A stretch of 64,000 nt of DNA, taken from Nymphalis io. Its lineage: Eukaryota > Arthropoda > Insecta > Lepidoptera > Nymphalidae. The stretch covers positions 13,950,001 to 14,014,000 of the forward strand of contig NC_065918.1 of NCBI RefSeq assembly GCF_905147045.1. Direction: 5' to 3'. The notes below the pieces were generated by a model. It made no database searches, was not told the DNA's origin, and was given only the letters and a program-made list of their open reading frames with translations. Positions 57,003 to 64,000 of the stretch are shown piece after piece. Each line of letters opens with the position of its first letter. Position 1 is the first letter of the stretch. The position numbers and the translations under genes are program-made.

Positions 57003-60000
57003 CTGCGTGTATTTTTAGGATTAATTTTATTTTATATTATCTTCAATTTATCTAATAAAAAAAAAATACTACAACAGTCAATAAAAAATCCATGCTAATT
57101 AAAAAGCGTAAAAATACAAAGCGTATTGCGTGTTATGGGACTGAAATTGAAAATTACTTTTTAATTTTATGGTTGGTGAACTAATTTAACCCGACTATGG
57201 AAAAGCACATAAGAGGGTTATGGCCGTAAAAAGTATATATGTCAATATGTTTATATCCTACAGTGTAGTTCTTTCTAAACGTATAATTTACGTTTATATT
57301 TGAGCCTATATGACTGAACGCACCACGATTATTTTTGGCCTTTTTTAATTTCACCCCGTATTTTGGGGTCTGTAAGCCCAATAAAAGTAACCAACGTAAA
57401 ATTGTAACAAGCAATGTCATTGCAAAATTTATTACTTGAGAAAAAAGCTATGTATGAATTATATGTCATATTCTTTCGTGCTTTCCGCAATCGAGTTTTA
57501 CCTTTAACACTTATGAGTTTTGTATATTCTAGACACATCTGGGTTGTACACGTTTTTATTAATAAAACGTAAACGCAATATAAATGGAAAAGAAACTTTT
57601 ATATTATTATTTAAGTTACAAATAGTATTTATTCGAACTTTTCGGCACAAAATTACTTAATTTTAAACTATTAAAAAGTTTATTAACTAATTATTTTAAT
57701 ATAAATATATTTATTTAGTTCTACGACTTTATTTGTTTTAATTTAAATGTAGTGTATTTATGTCTAATGGACATAAGAATTTTATTTCATAAGTTAAAAA
57801 TAACAAATTCAGCAAATTTGAAATGAAAATTCGTTCCCTGAGGTAACGCGGTCATTAAAAACATTTGAAAATGAGATTTTGTTGAACATTTTTAATTAAT
57901 AAATGTATAAAGCTATATTACTATAGTACAAACAAAAACAATACCGTTGAACCATGGGCACTTTATAATATATATAATATTTTAAAACATTTATATGTAA
58001 ATATATAAAAAATATTACGATTTTTCTTTATTGGTTAACCGAAAATTGTTTACATTTATTATACTACAATCGTCATCATAATCTGTATCATATTGTATTA
58101 TGTTAAATGATGGGTTACATGGCTGTTGACGGTATTGTTTTGAAATAAATCTAGCAAAGAAACATAGACAATACAATAACAATACATATTACAACATAAC
58201 ATAACAAATCAAAACAAAGTGTTAAACATTAACAAAAAAAAAACTAATAAGCAAACACAAAAACCAATATCTCACTGTCTCTCACAAATTCGACGTGTTT
58301 TCAAATATACATATTAACTTAAATCTGTAATTTTCTGGGATGAAATATATGCAAGGCAGGACATATGTAAAGGAATAGGATGCATACAATTCGAAATGGA
58401 GTTTCACTAAAATCTAAATATTAAAAATGATAAAACGATTTTCGTTAAGTATACTCAGACAGATATTACCTAAGGTACCTTAAAAGTATTTTATTAAATA
58501 AAATTCTCCTTATTTATTATTTGTAAATATAGTAAAAACTTTGTAAAACAAAAAAAAAACATTTTTATTTTAAATTACAACATTTTTATATTGTAAAGGA
58601 AATAATAACATCACGGTAGTAATTGTAACTAGATAGATGTTTGTATAATACTGAACAAGGAGCTAGTTTGTTTTGCTTTGTAAGTAGTGCGGTCTTTGTT
58701 GTACACTTACAGTACATCTTTATGTAAATTGTAAATTCGTTTGTTCTATTATTTATTTCAAGCTTTTTATCGTTTATATTATTCTGCGTTGAATAATATT
58801 CCTTATTGTTTAATCATTTTTTTCATAAGCGAAGTTAAAAATAACTATACAATCCTATTATAGAAACGAATACAACGTCCCAGAGAGGTGACTTTTCAAA
58901 GGCGGAAAATAGGCTTGAAGATTCGTTGACTTAAACCTCAATATTTTCTTTAACCCTGGACGTTCAGACATTCGTACGTGGCAGGTTAAATCGATTCAGT
59001 CAGCCAGACGAGTTAGTCATAAAATACAATCGAATTAAAACTAAAAGCTCATGAACGCGTGATTTTTGTATTAGTTACATTACAATCGCGATTGTTCCGT
59101 AAGTAGTTATTGAGAATATATTAAATTAAAGGTCAACTGGTACGGTGGATTTGTATGAAAAACAAAACGTTTTCAAATTTTACTCTTGATTATGTGACCG
59201 CTTACCGTCAGGTGGCCCGGTCCATATGCTTGTCTGCCTACCTATACATTAAAAAAAATATTATTTAAATCTCGACCAATGATATCATATCAATACAAGG
59301 TCAAAGTTATTTATTTATTTAATAGGAACACTAACAATATACATATTAAATGGTGGCATACATAACATTCACAGAGAAAAACTCAACTTCTGATATGTAT
59401 ATCGATTACAAGTGTACACAACATTCAACATGTGTCTTTATTCCTCTTGCCGTTGGAATTGAATATACATATTGTAATTAAATCTACTAAACAGAAATAT
59501 ATTGAATCACATCATAAGTAATAGTTTTTAAAGAAAGATTTCTTTTAACTTTTAATCGGGAAGTTTAGATTTAGGATAAACGCTTGCTTTCCGAGGCATG
59601 GAGAAGTTGTTCTTGAGAGATCACATATAGAAACTTGTATATAGCCCGAGGTCAAATTTATACCCAGGACCTCGGGAACTGTAAACTAAACCACTAATTA
59701 TTCCACCACGCTGCTCCAATGCGGGCTGGTAGAATACACGTGGCAGAATTTCAATGAAATTTAACACATGCAGTTTTCCTCATAATGGATGATTGATTTG
59801 AAGAAAACTTAAAAGATTTTCTATTTCATTAGTATCTACATATTTAATAAAAGTCAGTGAATAACTCTCTATTGCGGTAAGTTATGAAGGTATTTTTGGA
59901 TTGTCTTTCTTAAAAATTAAAATTATACGTCAGATTGAATTTTGATTCATCAATCCGTTTATTACAATATAGCTATTTTAGTGGACAGTTGTCGTCATCA

Positions 60001-62403
60001 GTAATATCAGACAGTAAATCAATTTCACCCTGCGGGCTAAAATAAATGTTTTTTTTTTCTTTATAGAATAGGAAGGCGGACGAACATATGGGCCACCTGA
60101 TGGTAAGTGGTCACCAACGCCCGTAGACATTGGCATTGTGAGAAATGTTAACTATCGCTTACATAGCCAAAGCGCCTCCAATCTTGGGAACTAAGATGTT
60201 ATGTCCCTTGTGCCTGTAATTACACTGGCTCCCTCATCCTTCAAACCGGAACACAACAATACAAAGTACTGCTGTTTTGCGGTAGAATATCTGATGAGTG
60301 AGTGGTATCGACCCAGACGAGCCTGCACAAATCCTACCACCAGTGAAATGTAAGCATAAAGACGACTGAATTGAAGATAATAATATCGTTTTTGAAATAA
60401 AAATATCCTAAGCTGGTTAATTTTAATTATATTAATAAAATAATAATGCAAATAAAACTGCTGCGTGCCACGTACATGCAACTAAAACTTAACAAAAAAT
60501 ATCGGATTGGGATGCAATATCGGTAAAATAAATTGAAATGTTGTTTGATACGCACCTGTGGCAAGAGTGTCAGTTGCTGAGCGTTGATTGGCCGACTATT
60601 GCTATTACCCTTCTCTTTCTCTTGCAAGTGTGCGACGAGTGCAGCGATATGCTCCAATAGTTCTTTATTGTGAACCAACAATTGGTGTGTACGAGCCTGA
60701 AAAAAAATTACATTTAAAATTCGAAATGATTGCAAGATACAACCGTGCACGTCTGAAATATCCCACTGCTGGAAAAGAAGGTTATGCGTAAGTGAGTTTG
60801 TTTGTATGTTTGTTACGATTCACATCTTAATTGTTCAATTGATTATTATGAAATTTTGCATGCACGTCAGGAGTATAGTCAATGACATAAGGACCTAATA
60901 CCTCCCAAAATACATGAAGGTAAAGTCGCAGGAAACCAGTGAAGTACAAGTAAATTTCAAGCATGTGAAAACTTTTCAATGATATTTGCTTATATTCGAA
61001 GCCCCGATTAACGTGTTCTCACCACCGGGAAATGTTGGTTAAATTATGACTAAGAAGTGAAAAGAACATTCAGAATTATTAAGTAAGTCAGACTAAAATA
61101 TTGAAACATTTTATGTCCGCAATATTTTTGTTTTAATTTATTATAATTTCATTTAACTTTAGTAACACTGTTGGTTTTATTTAAAACAACATTAATTGAA
61201 GCAGTTTCTTGTTAATATAAATAATTCTTTAACGTTCACACACAACGTGCTGTGATTAATTTTATGTATTTTTATCTACGGAACATTACGTTCGGGTTCA
61301 CAAACGAATTTGTAAAGTTGTCACGCAGGCCAACACTTGCGACTAATGTTGTTTTCACGGAATCACCGTTTCTTTAGAATGACCATTAATATTAAAGTAC
61401 CTATTTACATCGTTTGTAGGTATTTTACTGAAGAAAATTGAATTTCAACATAATAGCAGTATAATTTTTGTCATTATTTCATTTATAATAAATATTGTTT
61501 ACGCGTGACATTCAATTGATTACTACTAGTTTTTGATGTACATCACTATATATTATAAAACAAACTCCCTCCACCGCGCCTGTCTACGTGTCTGTGTGAA
61601 CGCGATAAACTCAAAAACTACCGAACTGTTTTTCATATGGCTTTTACCAATGGACAGAATGATTCATGGGTAAGGTTTCGATGTATAATTAATTAAGATT
61701 TTATATATATTGCCCGAAATGTATCGATGTTTGTTGAATATGCCAAAAAAAAATTACCGACTGGGAGCGTTATTGGGATCGCTGCGTAAATTAATTGAGT
61801 TATACGTATCACGATATAAACGTTTTACGTAGACCCTTATTGTACTCGTGTGAAACCGGGACAGGTAGATTAATACATTATAATAATATGTTATTTGTCG
61901 ATGTTTATTGCGTTTTGGGATAGGATAACAAATTTATATACGCTACGTTTCATTCAATTAGAATATAGAAACAGCGAAACTAGGCCAGTATTTTATTAAA
62001 ATTCGAAAACGAATGGATTTAATACTGGATCATTCATAACCCGCGCAGAATGCTACATGCCGACCTGGTCACGTAGCAAACGCTTGTATGCAATCCACGT
62101 ACTAGCACGTTTGTGTTGAGCTTGTTGTATAAAATGCACGTGATTTATAGGTGTTGTATAACTTACTTGGGCCTCGCAACGCGCTGCTTGCTCAGCGGCA
62201 AGCTGATCACGCAACAGTAGCAGTTGCGCGACCGCTGCCTGTGTCTGTTGTGCTTGCTGCTCAAGCCGCTCGCGCAGCAGTTGCAATTGATGTTGCGCGC
62301 TGAGCGGTGTTGCCACATCTCCCTCCAGCAGACTTGCCATATCTACTTTGGTCACACATTCCGGCAAATCTGGAAGATTGATGCTCGGAACAGGATTTGT
62401 GTG
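56172..62403 (-). CDS. NOS1AP: NOS1AP (CAPON)-like adaptor, C-terminal three exons
   Basis: Exons 62167-62403, 60556-60696 and 56172-57002, all phase 0, give the last 402 residues. The first two form a coiled coil of the NOS1AP type: QHQLQLLRERLEQQAQQTQ, AVAQLLLLRDQLAAEQAARC, then ARTHQLLVHNKELLEHIAAL. From memory these match vertebrate NOS1AP, an adaptor with an N-terminal PTB domain that links nitric-oxide synthase and Scribble/polarity complexes. The terminal exon is long, Asn/Ser/Pro-rich and probably disordered, ending WTRHTTK. The vertebrate PDZ-binding end (hydrophobic Val) is not present, so nNOS binding through that route is not supported. The PTB exons are not in the window and must lie beyond 64000. 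The gene is partial only because of the window edge. Confidence 0.78.
57003..60555 (-). other. NOS1AP-like intron
   Basis: 3.5-kb AT-rich intron. SINE-B fragment (+) at 59190-59260 (tgtgaccgcttaccgtcaggtggcc), SINE-A fragment (-) at 59697-59790 (ttattccaccacgctgctcc), and a SINE-B at 60050-60349. Confidence 0.7.
60050..60349 (-). mobile_element. SINE-B copy, near full length
   Basis: Reverse-orientation SINE-B: T-run, aggaaggcggacgaacatat, gccacctgatggtaagtgg, down to cctgcacaaatcctaccacc. Inside the NOS1AP-like intron. Confidence 0.88.
60556..60696 (-). CDS. NOS1AP: NOS1AP-like exon (coiled coil, second half)
   Basis: 47 codons from tttttttcag to gtgcgt. ARTHQLLVHNKELLEHIAAL continues the coil, then a Ser/Asn linker (KGNSNSRPINAQQLTLLPQ). 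Confidence 0.85.
61549..61870 (+). repeat. Dispersed repeat family R1 (copy 3)
   Basis: Same block order as 4384-4885 and 6109-6376: tgtctacgtgtctgtgtgaacg, cgataaactcaaaaacta, ggcttttaccaatgg, gactgggagcgtta, cacgatataaacg, gggacaggtag. Confidence 0.7.
62167..62403 (-). CDS. NOS1AP: NOS1AP-like exon (coiled coil, first half)
   Basis: 79 codons from a tttgtttcag acceptor to a perfect gtaagt donor. Begins HTNPVPSINLPDLPECVTKV and continues into the Gln/Leu-rich heptads that end AARCEAQ. Confidence 0.85.
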
Positions 62404-62443
62404 CTGAAACAAAATACTATTATTGGTTTTTTTTTTATTTTAA

Positions 62444-62700
62444 ATACGTAGGCAGACTAGAAAATAGGCCATCTTGTGATAAGTGGTTAGCACCGCCCAT
62501 AGACAGAGGGTGGTAAAATATTAATTTCCCCTTCGTCTTGAATGTGTCACTAACCCTGGGAACTAAGAAGTTACGTCCCTTGTCCTTGTAATTACACAGG
62601 CTACACTTGAAATCATACATATTTCTATATATTGCTATTTGACGGTAAAGTATGATAAGTGCGTGGTACCATTCCAGACAGGCTAAATTATATAATTTAA
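62444..62700 (-). mobile_element. Decayed SINE-B (inverted partner of the next)
   Basis: aggcagactagaaaataggcc, gtgataagtggttagcaccg, aactaagaagttacgtcccttg, ggtaaagtatgataagtgcgtgg: SINE-B in reverse with many changes. Confidence 0.75.
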
Positions 62701-62738
62701 AACAAAACTGAATGGAGACGGAGATTATTATAGACATT

Positions 62739-63014
62739 ACTGGTGGTAGGGCTTTGTGCAAGCTCGTCTGGGTAGGTACCACCCACTCATCAGATATTCT
62801 ACCGCAAAACAGCAATACTTGATATTGTTGTGTTCCGGTTTGAAGGGTGAGTGAGCCAGTGTAATTACAGGCACAAGGGACATAAAATCTTAGTTCCCAA
62901 GGTTGGTGGCGCATTGGATATGTAAGCGATGGTTGACATTTCTTACAATGCTAATGTCTAAGAGCGTTGGTGACCACTTACCATCAGGTGGCCCATATGC
63001 TCGTCCGCCTTCCT

Positions 63015-63062
<48 letters not shown>
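62739..63062 (+). mobile_element. SINE-B copy, young, with 43-nt poly(A) tail
   Basis: Full block order from tggtggtagggctttgtgc to tcgtccgccttcctattct, then an uninterrupted A run at 63020-63062. The uninterrupted tail and close match to 39486-39779 suggest recent insertion. Confidence 0.93.
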
Positions 63063-63064
<2 letters not shown>

Positions 63065-63268
63065 TGTTTTTTGTTACAGTCGCACGTTACAGGGGAGGTT
63101 TGAACAACCTGTCTCAAGGTGGCTTACTTATACTATTTGATTATTAAGGTTTTTCTGCCCGAAATCATTATAATATTTTACGAAAAAACAAAGCGGAACA
63201 TCATGCAGAAAGATAAACTACAGTCTAAGTCAAAAACGGCCTAACTTATAAACGTTGCTTCACAGCTG

Positions 63269-63348
63269 TTTAGTTAAACACTGGTTGCGCTCTTTCTGTT
63301 ATTATTGATTTGACATTCGAAAGAAAAAGACAGCATTGTTTAACTAAC
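63269..63348. mobile_element. MITE-like palindromic element, copy 2
   Basis: tttagttaaaca at 63269 and tgtttaactaa at 63337 as inverted ends, attattgatttgacattcga inside; matches 33666-33758. About 80 bp. Confidence 0.65.
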
Positions 63349-64000
63349 TCGCAAGCAAGGTTAATAATAAGACCGTTATATTTTAATTGCTGCTGGCAGG
63401 ATTACGCTTATGAATGTAATGTTACATATATAATGTCTCTTACAACACATTAACACATTATAAGTAGGTACACCTTTAGTTAAAAGAAACTTAATGATAT
63501 TATTGTTACATTAATAAAATTGAAGTCGCATGCGGCTTACAACAAAAAGAAAATAAATAACATAATCATAATATATACATATACCAACACAGGTTATTTT
63601 CAGAATCGCAGTAATTTTATGATTTTATTAATTCCTAAATATAAATAATATATAGTAATAAAAATTTTCGCCATTTGCAATATATAAAACGCATACTGAA
63701 AATTAATAGTTATAATAGAGAAAGAATAATTTATCATTTACAGTTTTGACTGGCAAAGACAAGTTTAAAATGCCATACTGTATTGTGAAAATGTTTAACA
63801 AATACTCAAATAATGATAAAAGACGATTATAATGTCTAAATGTCTATTTACAGTATCATAATTAGTAAGATATTTTACAATGATACAAATGTATTATTTC
63901 GCTTTGGGGCGCTATTTGTTTTATTTCATAGTAAAAAAATACTTAAACGTAGTGCAACCGTCACTTGAAGCTGCGTAAGTTGATAAATTGCTAAGTAAAG

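Noticed and set aside
62435..62914. 159-codon - strand frame, and the similar one at 39398-39658
   Set aside because: It runs through SINE-B copies and intron sequence with no gene evidence.
1..64000. A previously undescribed multi-gene system
   Set aside because: The genes are dispersed eukaryotic loci with separate functions; no cluster that works as a system was seen. The orphan exons and CAAX protein are the best novel candidates.

Overview
The window is eukaryotic and almost certainly lepidopteran, probably a butterfly. It is AT-rich, and short phase-consistent exons sit in long introns full of tRNA-derived SINEs of the kind abundant in butterflies. It also holds mariner, RTE and jockey/CR1-like remnants. 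No bacterial-style gene, CRISPR array or free-standing tRNA/rRNA gene was seen. Most long open frames are SINE bodies, a minisatellite whose period is a multiple of three, or shadows of exons. The coding content is short exons that must be read through splice sites. Orthologue names come from recalled family motifs, not from a database search.

Region 1 (1-28.8 kb, + strand) is one gene: ER mannosyl-oligosaccharide alpha-1,2-mannosidase (GH47, MAN1B1-like). Eleven exons join in frame to 580 codons from an ATG at position 4, with a type II membrane anchor in exon 2 and the catalytic barrel in exons 4-11. Intron 4 has a non-canonical GC donor. Its introns hold a ~152-bp satellite array, an internally deleted mariner, a 283-bp perfect tandem duplication, a 48-bp minisatellite, and SINE and LINE debris. 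The 3' UTR may be about 4 kb and ends tail-to-tail with the next gene.

Region 2 (28.8-31.7 kb, - strand) has a three-exon gene for a 185-residue acidic, disordered protein ending in a cysteine cluster and a CAAX box (CVLM), so probably a prenylated peripheral membrane protein. A further coding-like - strand exon lies at 31.4-31.7 kb and is frame-compatible with it.

Region 3 (31.7-34.7 kb, + strand) has a LINE 3' end with an AATG-type tail, a deleted RTE-type LINE, a small palindromic MITE-like element, and a coding-looking terminal exon at 34435-34667 that fits no recognised family.

Region 4 (34.7-56.1 kb) is mostly AT-rich sequence with SINEs and dispersed repeats. One convincing - strand terminal exon (48803-49027) lies in it, of unknown family.

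Region 5 (56.2-64 kb, - strand) holds the last three coding exons of a NOS1AP (CAPON)-like adaptor gene: a coiled-coil pair and a long Asn/Ser-rich terminal exon. Its N-terminal PTB exons must lie beyond the right edge. The 48803-49027 exon is phase-compatible with this gene and could be an alternative 3' end.
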